This document shows, piece by piece, positions 1 through 10,151 of a stretch of 64,000 nucleotides of DNA (positions are counted from its first letter, which is position 1; the number at the start of each line of letters is the position of its first letter). The stretch spans positions 1,116,001 to 1,180,000 of the forward strand of contig CP053157.1 of assembly GCA_014607495.2 (NCBI GenBank), in the 5' to 3' direction. The translations under genes were made by a program, and so were the position numbers. The stretch comes from Carposina sasakii (taxonomy: Eukaryota; Arthropoda; Insecta; Lepidoptera; Carposinidae). The notes beneath the pieces were generated by a model, which saw only the letters and a list, made by a program, of their open reading frames with translations, did not search any database and was not told the DNA's origin.

Positions 1-353
1 GTGGCAGCAGGATCTCCTTACGATCCTGCAGTTTAGGCTGTCAATTTTGGGAAATACGGCCGTGTCTTAAATTTTAATAAAATTTACTGCGCATGGTAAG
101 TTCAGTTAGTAAGTTTAGTTCTTTTAAATAACGACACCAACAAGATTTCAGCGCCAGAAAGGAAATTGATACAAAACTCTGGCACTCACATAATCCGCGA
201 CATTACAAACACATTTCATGGCGCGTTAGGTATAGAAAAACAAATAGAAATGAAAACGGCTGTGCACGCCCAATTTGATTATCCACATGTTGGTTTATGG
301 AGGAAGAAACAACAGGAAATGGTCTAACAACGTCTGTTCATATTCGTATAGAT
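1..353. other. Non-coding stretch with a short dispersed-repeat relic at its start
   Basis: No coding signal was found. Bases 1-60 contain the phrase gatcctgcag, followed by a degenerate segment that recurs near 30980 and 55620, so the start is probably a fragment of a common dispersed repeat. The rest shows nothing I can assign. Confidence 0.4.
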
Positions 354-537
354 CAGTGTTTCCGAAAGTGGGTGATAACGCCCCCTTGTGTGCGCTGGAG
401 GCTTAGACGGGGGCAGAGCAAGAGGCACAGAAAAAAATAGCGCGACTGTTGAGGTTTTAAAGCTGAAAAAAATGGGGCGCTATAAAATAAGAGAATTTCA
501 CAGTGGGTGTTAGATGAAATAAGTTTGGGAACATCTG
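354..537. mobile_element. Non-autonomous hAT-like MITE, degraded
   Basis: The left end reads CAGTGTTTCCGAAAGTGGG and the right end reads AAGTTTGGGAACATCTG, forming imperfect inverted termini of the CAGTG(G)TTCCCAAA type known from many insect hAT MITEs. The element is 184 bp and non-coding. No matching 8-bp target duplication is visible (gtatagat versus caagccta), so it is old or the ends have shifted. The better preserved relative is at 53808-53969. Confidence 0.55.
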
Positions 538-1738
538 CAAGCCTACAGAAGCAAAATACAGAAATCGATTTTTTACTTACTTTTGATCATTGTGTTTTTA
601 ATTCATTAAGTACTGAAGGCGTTTTATTTTATAGAATTTAGTAAAAATTTGCAAAATAAAAACTGCTAAGTACCGAAAGTATCGAAAGAACCGGAATTTC
701 TCGGTTCTGATCAAAGACAGTACCGAATTTCCCGGTTCTTTAAATCGGCACCGGTTCCGAAAACCATAATAACCACCATGTTGAATTTTGTATAGAGACG
801 ATACGATATCGTAGGTACGATACGATATCCACGATGCGTGGTCATGCTTAGGGGGCGTATAGATAGACTATAGTTAGTAGATGTTCGGTTCTGTTTGTTT
901 TTATGTTTCTATGATTTATCTACTATAGAGGGTATAAGTGTCATTCACAACTTGCAACTATATGTGATACATATTGTATACCGTTGCTTAGTATCCACGA
1001 CACACGAGCTGTTAGTAAGTTGCTTCCCGCTGTCTGTCTGTCCCATGCTTAAGATAATTTAAACTACGCAATGGATTTAGATGCGGTTTTTCAAAATAGA
1101 TAGATTGATTAAAGATGAAGGTTTATAAGTATAGTACCAGCATTGCATCCGTATGAAGCCGGGATCGTTAGTTTTATATATAAATCAAGCGTAACGCTGG
1201 CAGTTTTGACCCAACTTACTGAGGGACTAAATTAATGTGTTGTTTTCTTAATTACATAGGTACATACGTATATACTCGACTGTGTTCTCAAAAATGAGGT
1301 AGCTAGCACTGCAGGATCTCGACGGAGATCCTATAGACACGTTTGACATGGAGAGGTTAGAGCACATCGCCTGTTTTCTTAAATAAACAATAAACGTAAT
1401 GACTGGTGAGAAATGTAAGCCAGTGATTGGTTCATTCAGCGTGCTTGCTACGTTTGGTCGCAAGTCTGCATTATTTATGGAATCTCCTCTTAGGTCTGCC
1501 TTCATGGGTTGCACGGTTTTATTTCTTTTGCCTTGCAAGATGGCGTGCATGTGCTCGTTTTCCCACCATTACTTGATTAAAAATATTAGATTTGTCATGT
1601 CATGAGATATTTTCTGTTGGAGTAAAAGTGTTGTCTACTTGTAATTTTATTTTTGTAATAAAGTATAATTGGCTTTCGAAACATAGTATGTTTTGTTTAT
1701 TACTCTGACTTTGTTGTTACAAGAAGATTATTTAGGTA
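538..1738. other. Non-coding stretch with repeat fragments
   Basis: Contains a palindromic repeat copy (annotated separately at 775-862) and a fragment near 1258-1400 related to the dispersed gctgtgtt/gatcctgcag family. The two overlapping ORFs of 68-100 codons on opposite strands (1248-1605) have no recognisable domain and look like chance. No exon was supported. Confidence 0.4.
775..862 (+). repeat. Dispersed repeat with ACGATATCGT palindromic core, copy 1
   Basis: The segment reads from ccatgttgaattttgtatag through an acgatatcgt / tacgatatc palindromic core to gtggtcatgc. The same order of motifs occurs at 5740-5875 (same orientation, longer) and 38975-39122 (opposite orientation). It is non-coding. 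It is probably one end of a mobile element whose class I cannot name. Confidence 0.6.
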
Positions 1739-2116
1739 CTAGTGGACGCCCGCGAATCCGCGAAAAAATTAAATGTCGAAATTATCCGGGATAAAAACAT
1801 TTACCCGGGATAAAAAGTAGCCTATACCTATATGTTAAGTGAGACCTGTCACAATATATTCCTGAAAACTGCCGTTTTTTTAGATTAGCGTGCACAAACA
1901 TCGATCCTCCCCCTTATTACCTAACTAGCAAAGCGATAGCGAAAATTGTACAAAAATCGCTGATTGCTTGTCAAATTCGTATTACTTAAAATGAATTTCA
2001 AAGGAACTTTGATCTTTCAAGGCGAATATTGTACAATTTTCGCTATCGCTTTTCTTCGGCTTTGCTTTTGCTTTAACGTAATCAAGGGGCCGTTACAATT
2101 TTATTATATGTATAGA
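1739..2116 (-). mobile_element. Non-autonomous Helitron, interrupted by a MITE
   Basis: Read on the minus strand it starts TCTATACATATAATAAAATTG at 2116 and ends in a GC-rich stem followed by CTAG at 1742-1739 with T as the next base, the Helitron 3' signature. The body matches the copies at 53097-53294 and 41560-42171. A 181-bp MITE (1909-2089) splits it near its 5' end. It encodes no Rep/helicase protein. Confidence 0.75.
1909..2089. mobile_element. 181-bp palindromic MITE with 3-bp CCG-type target duplication, copy 1
   Basis: Termini are CCCCCTTATTAC and GTAATCAAGGGG. Inside them lies a long subterminal inverted repeat built on agcgatagcgaaaattgtac. Flanks are CCT (1906-1908) and CCG (2090-2092). 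The uninterrupted Helitron copy at 53097-53294 reads gatccgttac at this point, so the pre-insertion site is known and a 3-bp duplication of CCG with one later change explains the junctions. The second copy is at 3927-4112. The superfamily is not certain. Confidence 0.75.
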
Positions 2117-2240
2117 GTATAGGTATATAGATAGAAGATAGATATAGATTGAATAGAAGAAGATATAGATTGAATGGAAGAAGATATAGATAGATAGATA
2201 AAAATAGATAGAATATAGATTAGAAGATAGATAAGTCTCC
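2117..2240. repeat. Degenerate GATA-rich microsatellite
   Basis: The stretch is dominated by gata/gaag units (tagatagaagatagatatag and similar). It directly follows the Helitron 5' end, a common site for microsatellite growth. It also produces a low-complexity Tyr/Ile/Ser ORF on the minus strand, which I do not regard as a gene. Confidence 0.8.
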
Positions 2241-3926
2241 TTATAGGACATAATGTGTTTATATTGGGCTGATGCCCGCAACCACGTCCGTAAAATTATA
2301 CGAGTAGTATATCTACCTGTATCTTTCTGTCTCAGCCATTTACATTAAGAGCCATTTACATTTGAGTTATCTTATTCTAACAAATTTCTTATTTTGCTGA
2401 GCTTGTAATATTAAAGCGACTTGATTTTGAAGTGATCTAATGTGAATTTTATTTCTTTACAGGTAATTCATCAAATATTGCCGTCGATGTTGTATGTTTA
2501 AAAAGCTCTGTTCATAGTTTAAATGTTGGGAAATAGTGACATGACACAGGCAAAATTAGAAGATTGAAATTAACCCAGGTTAGGTATCGTTACCTATAAC
2601 AATAATTAGGGTAATTTATATCCGGGTAAATCTACATTACGCTTCTTCGAACATTACCAGTTACATCTAGGTAACCTACACATTATGATCATTTCTGACC
2701 GTGACACTTAAACGTATCTAAACTTAAAATTAGACAGGTCTGTCCCTCTCCGTCCTTATCATAAACAGCTGGGGAACAGATAGGACTAATTTTAAGTTAG
2801 GTTAAAGTGTGACTGTCAGAATCGTCAATATTGTATACAAAACGAAATATTTAGATAGTTTCTTACGTATTTATTGCACCTATATACTTACCACCTGATT
2901 CATTGTGCAAGTATGATATTTTATTACTTTAGGCAGATAATGACGCAAAAATATGAATGATTAATGAATGCAAATATAATAACAATTTACCATGAACGTA
3001 TAAGGAAAAACGGACGGAATACTGTCACTGCCCAGATTGAAGCACCCTAATGGCGGCGCGTTACGGCACATATGTGCGTATTTTCTAGTAGTTGCCGAGC
3101 TTACTATGGTTTGTGTGTGTGGGTGGATAATGCGTCAATAGACATCCCTCCTCCATGGAATATCGTTACTTAGCTTACTATGAATGCTTCACTATGTGTA
3201 GTAACATCATCATGCAATTTACATAAATATTTCATATATTCCCGTTGATTACTAATTTATGTATGAGTATTATGTGACGCATATAAAAAAAAAGTTAATT
3301 GTCGTTGCCTTAATCGATGGGTCCTACTTAGCTTGCTGTAGGTATACAAAAAAGAACCTGAGGGGTAAGCATGAACCTCTCGATAGTCCGTAACGCTATC
3401 GTCCAACTGTCAAATCACATAGATTTTGCTAGTTACACCGCGTAAAAAGGTTCGTGCTTACCCCACTGAAACATAACTTTTACCTATAGACAACTGTAAC
3501 TATCTTAAAGGTGCCTTATTCAAACTCAAATGAAGTATCGATTACACTTTCATTCTCATCATCAGAAAAACAACCTTATTATATCGAATACAAATTTAAT
3601 CGGTATAAAAGGCCTTAAAACCGAGTTTTTTATATAATTATGGACTATTACTTTCGCGTCAAACGTATGGAAATCAATTGCATGTCGTCCGCCCGTTCGC
3701 CGATATAATGATTATGACCATGGAGCAGATGTAAGAAGGAAGGTGCTGTTCTAAATACATTTATTTATTTATAAGTACAATAAAGTTTTCTATGCTGATG
3801 TAAGGCTTCACTAGAATACATCAGCTACATCTCCTACCGTGCATGTCGTAGTCAACTAAAGAAGTTAAGGGAGTTCCTTATGGCGATAATATAGTAACTT
3901 GACACTATATTTTACGTTTGACTCCG
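2241..3926. other. Non-coding stretch with one hairpin MITE and repeat fragments
   Basis: Apart from the hairpin MITE at 2692-2828 and a fragment near 3803-3862 (the cttcactagaatacatcagc family, also near 13100, 54040 and 55482), nothing coding or structured was recognised. Confidence 0.4.
2692..2828. mobile_element. Hairpin MITE, gtgtgac...cttaaa family
   Basis: The left arm (gtgacacttaaacgtatc... aaattagacaggtctgtccc) is the inverse of the right arm (ggactaattttaagttaggt...gtgtgactgtcag). The family recurs at 18392-18533, 52925-53063 and twice at 55108-55385, with a half copy near 11901-11975. It is non-coding. Transcripts of either strand would fold into a ~60-bp stem. Confidence 0.7.
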
Positions 3927-4112
3927 CCCCCTTATTACCTAACTAGCAAAAGCAAAGCGATAGTGAAAATTGTACAAAAATCGCTGATTGTTTGTCAAAT
4001 TCGTATTGCGTAAAATGAATTTCATAGGAACTTTGACATTTCAAGGCGAATATTGTACAATTTTCGCTATCGCTTGGTTCGGCTTTGCTATTGCTTTTAC
4101 GTAATCAGGGGG
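3927..4112. mobile_element. 186-bp palindromic MITE with exact CCG target duplication, copy 2
   Basis: Termini are CCCCCTTATTAC and GTAATCAGGGGG (one mismatch as inverted repeats). The flanks are an exact CCG duplication at 3924-3926 and 4113-4115. Internal sequence closely matches copy 1 at 1909-2089, including the agcgatag / cgctatcgct arms. Two copies with the same ends and the same target size define a real family. Confidence 0.8.
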
Positions 4113-4919
4113 CCGATATGCTAAACGATTTAGTAGAACCTCCGTCGTAATTGTGCCGTTTTAACTACCTCATTTGGAAATACAACCTTCAGTATGTATA
4201 CGCATGTAGGTAAAGTCACGGAATTGGAAGTATTCATTGCATTAGCGTCCCTCTGCTTTGGTTGTATTAGCGGTTGCATAACTACATTGATTAGTGACAA
4301 GTCCCTATTGTATTTACTCCATGATTGTCTTTGCGTTGTAGGGTTGAGCTTCGCTGATGCGTATCGATACGTGCGCAAGCGCATTGTCCTTATAGCTTTC
4401 TAAGTGCTTCGCGTGAATCTCTGAATGAAGTAAAATGCTCTATACTTATTCTTATTCTTTATTGTATACATACATACATATAATCACGCCTTTTGCCTTA
4501 CGGGGTAGGCAGAGCACCAAGGGCTGATAGGACATTCTTTATTGTGTAAAGGTTTGGTAATGTCTATTTACCCATACATACTCGTAAAGTGTGGGTAATA
4601 ATACTAAAGGGTAAAGTTAGTGCAGATTACGGTTAGAAAACTTAAGTCTATGTTTTGAATTTGATTTAGTTATGTTTTTTAACTTCAAGTATAGCTTATC
4701 AAGTTACTACATTTTAATGACTTTATAATTCAAGTGTTACGGTGCTGTAATAGTAAATTGCGAGAACGGGTAGGCAGGTGTGCTGGTTTTGCATTGAACT
4801 TTATGCACCCCTGGTACAAATTATCATGTTTTTATTTTATGATGGCGTTTTTGGTCATACTTAATGGAGATTGCTATCGATAATGACCTATGGGAAAATA
4901 TATCTTTGTTGTTAAAGTG
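4113..4919. other. Non-coding stretch
   Basis: Opposing 69- and 84-codon ORFs near 4130-4403 have no recognisable domain. A short fragment near 4486-4530 (cacgccttttgccttacggg and following) resembles a common lepidopteran dispersed repeat. No exon is supported. Confidence 0.35.
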
Positions 4920-5290
4920 GCACAATAATATTAAATCATTTGATAGTACAGGATCGCGCTTTTGTTGAAAGTATTCTACAGGTCAAATTTCGGGGAGTGT
5001 GCGTTGGGACTTCACGACCTAATTCCCCCAGCACCCTTCTACCACCGGACGACCAGGCAAACGTCAAGGCGACACCGGTTCACAGTTGAAGTGCCGAAAA
5101 CTCGTACTAAGCGTTTTGCTTCTACATTCATAGTGCGAACGGCCAAGCTATGGAACTCCCTGCCTGAATCCCTGTTCCCCGTGAATATAATCTTGCGGTC
5201 TTCAAGGCGAGAGTGAACCGGTTTCTTTTAGGCAAGCGCGCTCCATCTTAGACTGCAACGGTGCATCCATCAGGCGCGTTGTGGTCAAGC
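4920..5290 (+). pseudogene. C-terminal relic of a Jockey/CR1-group non-LTR retrotransposon
   Basis: The reading frame at 4962-5216 contains the block GECALGLHDLIPPAPFYHR, then RTTRQTSRRHR, then RTAKLWNSLPESLFP. This order is typical of the C-terminal end of insect non-LTR reverse transcriptase polyproteins. After the FP the frame shifts by one base, and the next frame supplies the expected FKARVNRFLLGKRAP block around 5195-5245. The relic has no RT or endonuclease domain. The nearest ATG is not a meaningful start; this is a 5'-truncated LINE copy. The exact clade is uncertain. Confidence 0.75.
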
Positions 5291-5739
5291 GTAAGCCTAT
5301 TAATTATAAAAAAAAGTATTTACCAAAACTAAACCACAACCAAAAATTTCGCAAAATTCGTCGCGTATTTGTCGGTCGCGTAACGTGAGAAGTAGTCAGA
5401 ACATACAAATATATTACATATTATGTTATGACAAAACATTCAACCTTTCACACTCAACCGATGATACGTTAGTGCGTTTGCCTGTACCTGGAGATACGCT
5501 CGACGCGTCTTCCGTCAGATATGAACCGACCCTAAAGCCAAAAGAGTCAGGTTGAAAATATCTCAAACGCTTATAAATTGACACGACCAAACCGTAGCCA
5601 AAAATAACCAAAAACGTTTCATTGAAAAGTAAACGTTCTCATTTAGCGCATCTGCCTTTCAGGACTCCTACATTCATTCTTAATCTTCTTCAGGCGATGA
5701 GCTAGCAAGCTACTGATCATTTACATCAGCTTAAGTAGC
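5291..5739. other. Non-coding stretch
   Basis: No coding signal or structured repeat was recognised. A 61-codon minus-strand ORF at 5426-5611 has no domain and is not supported. Confidence 0.35.
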
Positions 5740-5875
5740 ATGACCTGCGAAACACCGATTTATTAACATTTAGTCTGTCAAATTACTATAAATATAGCCG
5801 CCATGTTGAATTTTGTATAGAGACGTTACGATATCGTATGATACGATATCCACGAAGCGTGGTCATGCTAGGGGG
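5740..5875 (+). repeat. Dispersed repeat with ACGATATCGT palindromic core, copy 2
   Basis: This is the longer form of the repeat at 775-862. It adds a left part (gaaacaccgatttattaaca ... tgtcaaattactataaat) that is also present, inverted, at 38975-39122. About 135 bp are shared with that copy. Confidence 0.65.
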
Positions 5876-5934
5876 GGCTGGATCTTCGTGATACTACAGT
5901 TCTAGCTACCCCGTTTTAGAGTACCTACAACCGT

Positions 5935-6328
5935 ATAGGATGTAGGTGACAGCCAGACAAATACTAAACAAGTACTGTTATTATTATTACTAGCAGGAAA
6001 TGTATTTTTGATTTGATTATCAGTAATCTTTGCTCTCCGCGCCAATTGTATCGGGCGATCCTGTGACTAGTTAAATGGGCTTTTTGGATCACTTGTGTCC
6101 CTCCATTAGGGTTGATCAATGGCTTGAACATTATTGTAAATAATTTTTTTGTTAAATTTTCATTTTTACGTCATTTAAATGAACTAAACTAATTTTTTTT
6201 TCTGAAAATATGAAAAAATATTCGGAAAATTTCGGTATTCTCCTCCGAAAATTTTCAGTGTTTTTCACCTCAGAATGATGGTCTGAAGTCAAGGTATCAA
6301 TATTTGCCTGGCTGTCACAAACACCCTG
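5935..6328. mobile_element. TA-flanked mariner-type MITE (gctgtcac TIR family), copy 1
   Basis: The right end reads gcctggctgtcacaaacacc then CTG|TA. The left end reads aggatgtaggtgacagccag, the inverse. The same TIR order occurs in the copy at 56353-56645. The interior is AT-rich and non-coding. The left boundary is less certain than the right. Confidence 0.6.
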
Positions 6329-6862
6329 TATACTTACATATTCACACGGCTGTGTTCACAAAATGGTATGGCCTGACTGAATAGAATGACTGGCTAGTTT
6401 ATTAATTAAATATCTTTATTATTAATTTCTACTATAATACTGAGAAAATGTTACATATTTTTTACTTTTTGTCTGTTGCGTTGCCTTAATAAATAAATAA
6501 ATATTGGTAGTACATGAACGTTAATCGGTCACTTTTTACCTACCTATACAATCATCACACACACTCACTCAATTACTTGACGCACACTTCTACAGTCACG
6601 TTAAGAATACGGGGGGGGGGGCAGATGTTAGTTCAATGAGTGCTAGTTGCTAGCTCATTCCCTGCGAGAACCTAAATTGCCTAGTCGACTCTTACGACAT
6701 CTACTGAAGGAAGTGAAGCATCAGCACAGAAGTATGTATGTATGATTCGTTTCATTTGGAGTGTAGGCACTTATGCAGCGAGGTCAACGGATCGATGTCG
6801 GTGCATTTTTTATGCAAATACTTCAGTGCCGGGTCGTGAGAAGGGGACCTATGTTATTTGGG
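6329..6862. other. Non-coding stretch before the Transib insertion
   Basis: Contains a fragment of the gctgtgttcac family (6345-6375) and a run of ten G at 6610-6620. No exon was recognised. The 63-codon ORF at 6742-6933 runs into the transposon end and is not a gene. Confidence 0.35.
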
Positions 6863-6867
6863 CGTCG
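6863..6867. repeat. Left target-site duplication of the Transib element (CGTCG)
   Basis: The five bases cgtcg directly precede the CACGGTG terminus and are repeated exactly at 10782-10786. A GC-rich 5-bp duplication is the known signature of Transib transposition. Confidence 0.9.
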
Positions 6868-7218
6868 CACGGTGGGCTGAAAAACGGCTTTCATAGACAT
6901 AGGAATCAAAAGTGGCAAATACCGAATTTCTAATCGAATATCGCTTCTACTAGTTATTATCATATACTCAAATGATACTCGCATCAATCTGCACAAAAAC
7001 AAAGGACTTATAATTTTTTTACGAAAAATTTGTATGAAGCTAGAATAAAAATTTAATTATCTCTTAAACGGCAAGGAAAACCGTAATATCCTTACAGGTA
7101 GTTTTAGTACTAATTATTTATGATTTTTTGACGTACTACAAATAACGGTTATCACTGCCGATTTTTTTTTAAAAATCATCAAAATATTTTTATTTATTTT
7201 TACATACGAAACGGTTCC
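6868..7218 (+). repeat. Left long terminal inverted repeat of the Transib element
   Basis: About 351 bp match the inverse of 10432-10781. I see only about three or four differences: one base in gtagt/gtttt near 7106, the length of the T run near 7165, and one base near 7206. An A-rich block (GAAAAACGG) follows the CACGGTG heptamer at position 12, as described for Transib ends. Confidence 0.92.
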
Positions 7219-7344
7219 TTTTCGTGTTTAAGTTGAGAAACACAGAATTTTAACAACGCAAAATATAAAATTAGCATCCCCTGTCTACTTCCAAAAGGGT
7301 AGGCAAAAGTTTATTGTACTTCCGCACTTAGACATCTATTTTCA

Positions 7345-7620
7345 GTGGGATATTCATCATCATCAGCCCATAACAGTCCACTGCTGGACCTGAGCCTCTC
7401 CCGTGGGAGAATGTTGCCATAATCTCCACGCTTGGCAGGCAGGTTGGAGATCGATGTAAAAGACCATAGTATAATGAAAATGCTGCTGCCCATTTTCTGG
7501 TCTATTGAGGCTCAGGCTAAACGGCGACTAATACAAGCGTATTAGTCGCCTTTTACGCCCCTGTGTATGGAGGGTTGGTGCTATTCTATTCTGCCGGACA
7601 CCACACGGCCTCAGTGGGAT
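7345..7620. repeat. SINE/RTE-tail-like insertion inside the Transib element
   Basis: The segment starts catcatcatcagcccataac, then agtccactgctggacc, which is the widespread lepidopteran motif found near the 3' ends of RTE-type elements and their SINEs. It includes a perfect hairpin (ggcgactaatac / gtattagtcgcc, about 7523-7550). Related fragments occur near 11700 (inverted), 46042 and 47770. It lies between the left TIR and the promoter and is absent from the right side. Confidence 0.6.
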
Positions 7621-7939
7621 ATTGATCAACCAAAATAAGTTTTCAATTTTAGATACATTAAAAATACCATAAAGAATTGTTAAGTAATTGTTTAGTTTCA
7701 TTGTAACTAGGTAAGTGATTAAGTAATTCTAATAATTTAGGCTTCTGAAGAGACTAAATAGGTGATTAAATAATTAGCAATATCGCGCAACAATGCAATC
7801 TTTGGACTGCATCACTTTTTTCTGATTAGCTAATGTGGTAATTAGTTGTGCTAATGTGTTATATTGTCGACTATAAGTTTTCTTTAGTACTTCTTTGAAA
7901 AGTCTAATGGGGGTAGTTAACTAATTATCGATTTTTTGC

Positions 7940-7946
7940 TATAAAA
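7940..7946 (+). promoter_or_regulatory. TATA box of the Transib transposase gene
   Basis: TATAAAA lies 97 bases before the ATG at 8037. A TTCACA sequence at about 7977-7982 lies at a plausible distance for an initiator. The assignment rests on motif and position only. Confidence 0.6.
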
Positions 7947-8036
7947 GGACTAAACTTTTGCTTTTAATTTAAATTGTTCACATCCGTGTAACTGTTAACA
8001 CTAAATAATATTTGCTCTGTGATTTTAAATCAAATA

Positions 8037-10151
8037 ATGGAAAGTTTAATCACCAATTTAGACTTGTTTGTTCTTCTAAAAAGTGAGACTACTTCATTTA
8101 ATCATGAAGTATTGTTTGGTGCACTTGTATCCCGCATAGGCGATTGCCTTTCTGTCGAAGATCAAGTAACTGTTAAAGAATTTTGTCGAAGGTTTACGCG
8201 AGCTGCTTTACAGAGGTGGCAGAAATCCAGCAGATTCCTTGATAATTTCAGAAGACTGTACGGAAATTGGCTGCAAGCAAATATTGATTGGCCAAGTTGT
8301 GTGCAAACTTTGGTTAATCGAGAAACTATTGATGATATACACACCATCTCTCAAGAACCGTCGACGTCATCGTCCGTTAGTGCAGTAACATCATCGTCTG
8401 TTGGGACAATGACAAAAAGGTCCCGAAAACCCTTTGAAGATCTAGGAAACAAACAGAAAAAGAGAAGATCTGATGACCATACAAGCGAAGATTCCAGTGA
8501 ATTGGCCTATGCAGCTGCAGCACGTTTAAAAGAAGAAGGGCATGGAGATATCGCTTCAGTGATCGAATATATGATGAAAAATCCTGAAGCAGCGGCTACA
8601 ATTAGTGAGACGCTTAAAAAACCAGTGAAAAAAGTGGTTTTTACAGCAGAGAAAGCGCTTGGATTGCTTCTTTCACTAAAACTATCAAAGTGGCAATATA
8701 TTACATTGCGAGAGGCTGCCATTCGCGAAGGTGCTAATGATATATATCCATCTTACTACAAAGTGCAACAAACTAAGCTTAGTTGCTACCCTCCGAATCA
8801 ATCAGTGTCAGTTACGGATTCATCGGCTCGAATTACACTTCAAGCTTTACTGGACATCACAGTGACGAGGATTCTTCAAAGTCTTTCTGACGATGTGCAA
8901 AATAAGCAGCTAAAGCTGATATCCAAGTGGGGATTTGATGGTGCCTCCAACCAAAGCCGGTACAAGCAGAAAATGGAGGGCGAGCAGGATGATTCCAGCA
9001 TTTTTATGACCTCTTTGGTCCCACTAAAACTGACAGATGGAGATAATACTTTATGGACGAACCCAAAACCATGCTCAGCTTTGTATTGTCGTCCAGTCCA
9101 GTTTACTTTTGTAAAAGAGAGTGAAGCAGTTGTAATTGATCACAAAAGACAAATGGATGATGAAATTAAGGATCTTATCCCCACAGAGAGCAGTAATAAT
9201 AACAGGGTGACTCATCATCTAATGATGACAATGATCGACGCTAAAGTCTGCACGTACCTTTCTGAAGCCAGATCAAACGCATCGTGCTACCTGTGCTTAG
9301 CAAAACCAACAGAAATGAACCGATTAGATGTTGTAACTTCGAAGACTGTGTGTTCTGACGTATATGAATTTGGTTTGTCATCCTTACACGCCCGTATAAA
9401 TTGCATGGAATGTCTGTTACATATTGCGTACAGGCTTGACTTCAAACAGTGGGCAGCGAGAAGTAATGAGCACAAAGAAATGTTGCAGACAAGAAAAAAA
9501 CACATTCAGGACAAATTTAAAGATGAGCTCAATCTGTTGATTGATATAGTAAAACAGGGCTCGGGAACCACCAATGATGGCAATACCGCACGAAAGTTTT
9601 TCGAGTTTCCAAATACAACTGCAGCTATTACCGGGTTGGATGAGGAGCTCATAAAAAGATTTGCTGTGATTTTGCAAGCAATAACATCTGGCGAGAAAAT
9701 CGATGTGAACAAGTTCAAAGATTTTTCCCGCAAAACGGCAGAAAAGTACGTAGAATTATACGATTGGTACTACATGTCGGCAACCGTACATAAATTGTTA
9801 ATACACGGGGCTGACATCATTGAGAAAAATGACATTGTGCCCATTGGGGCTCTCTCTGAAGAAGCCTCAGAGTCGCGAAATAAAGATTTTAGGAGGTTCC
9901 GGGAAAATCATTCGCGAAAAAGAAGCAGGCAAGATTCAAATCAAGATATTTTAAATATGCTTGTCATTTCCTCTGATCCCTTATTAAGTGCACAAAGGCC
10001 TAAGCTAGATAGTAAGAGAAAACTAAGCTTTTTTGGTGAAACTCTCGACTTAATCCAGTTTCAGGAAACTGAGTTCGAGTTTTTAGATGTAACTAACTTG
10101 GATTCTGACTCAGAATTGGAATCCGACAACGAGAATGATGAAAATTCGTAA
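8037..10151 (+). CDS. Transib transposase (RAG1-like DDE recombinase)
   Basis: The single frame is 704 codons from the ATG at 8037, which has A at -3 and G at +4. A GTG-initiated reading from 8019 is possible in silico but unlikely in a eukaryote. The protein would cut and paste its own element in the nucleus. Seen in order: a Ser-rich linker and basic cluster (about residues 125-145, KRSRKPF...KQKKRR, likely nuclear localisation); D301 in KWGFDGAS; D401 in MTMIDAKV; a C417-x-x-C420 pair in SCYLC; H585 and H590 in VHKLLIHGADII; E612 in ASESRNKDFRRFR; and an acidic C-terminal tail. These align in order with RAG1 D600, D708, C727/C730, H937/H942 and E962, and the spacings fit the family. No stop, frameshift or missing catalytic residue is visible. 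Its TIRs are near-identical, so it may be functional; activity is inferred. Confidence 0.93.
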   Translation: MESLITNLDLFVLLKSETTSFNHEVLFGALVSRIGDCLSVEDQVTVKEFCRRFTRAALQRWQKSSRFLDNFRRLYGNWLQANIDWPSCVQTLVNRETIDDIHTISQEPSTSSSVSAVTSSSVGTMTKRSRKPFEDLGNKQKKRRSDDHTSEDSSELAYAAAARLKEEGHGDIASVIEYMMKNPEAAATISETLKKPVKKVVFTAEKALGLLLSLKLSKWQYITLREAAIREGANDIYPSYYKVQQTKLSCYPPNQSVSVTDSSARITLQALLDITVTRILQSLSDDVQNKQLKLISKWGFDGASNQSRYKQKMEGEQDDSSIFMTSLVPLKLTDGDNTLWTNPKPCSALYCRPVQFTFVKESEAVVIDHKRQMDDEIKDLIPTESSNNNRVTHHLMMTMIDAKVCTYLSEARSNASCYLCLAKPTEMNRLDVVTSKTVCSDVYEFGLSSLHARINCMECLLHIAYRLDFKQWAARSNEHKEMLQTRKKHIQDKFKDELNLLIDIVKQGSGTTNDGNTARKFFEFPNTTAAITGLDEELIKRFAVILQAITSGEKIDVNKFKDFSRKTAEKYVELYDWYYMSATVHKLLIHGADIIEKNDIVPIGALSEEASESRNKDFRRFRENHSRKRSRQDSNQDILNMLVISSDPLLSAQRPKLDSKRKLSFFGETLDLIQFQETEFEFLDVTNLDSDSELESDNENDENS

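Noticed and set aside
2093..2281. Tyr/Ile-rich 62-codon membrane-like protein
   Set aside because: Produced by the GATA-type microsatellite.
8019..8036. Transposase start at 8019
   Set aside because: The first codon there is GTG. The ATG at 8037 with A at -3 and G at +4 is the credible eukaryotic start.
8507..9733. Minus-strand ORFs of 71-86 codons within the transposase gene
   Set aside because: Antisense shadows of the transposase reading frame.
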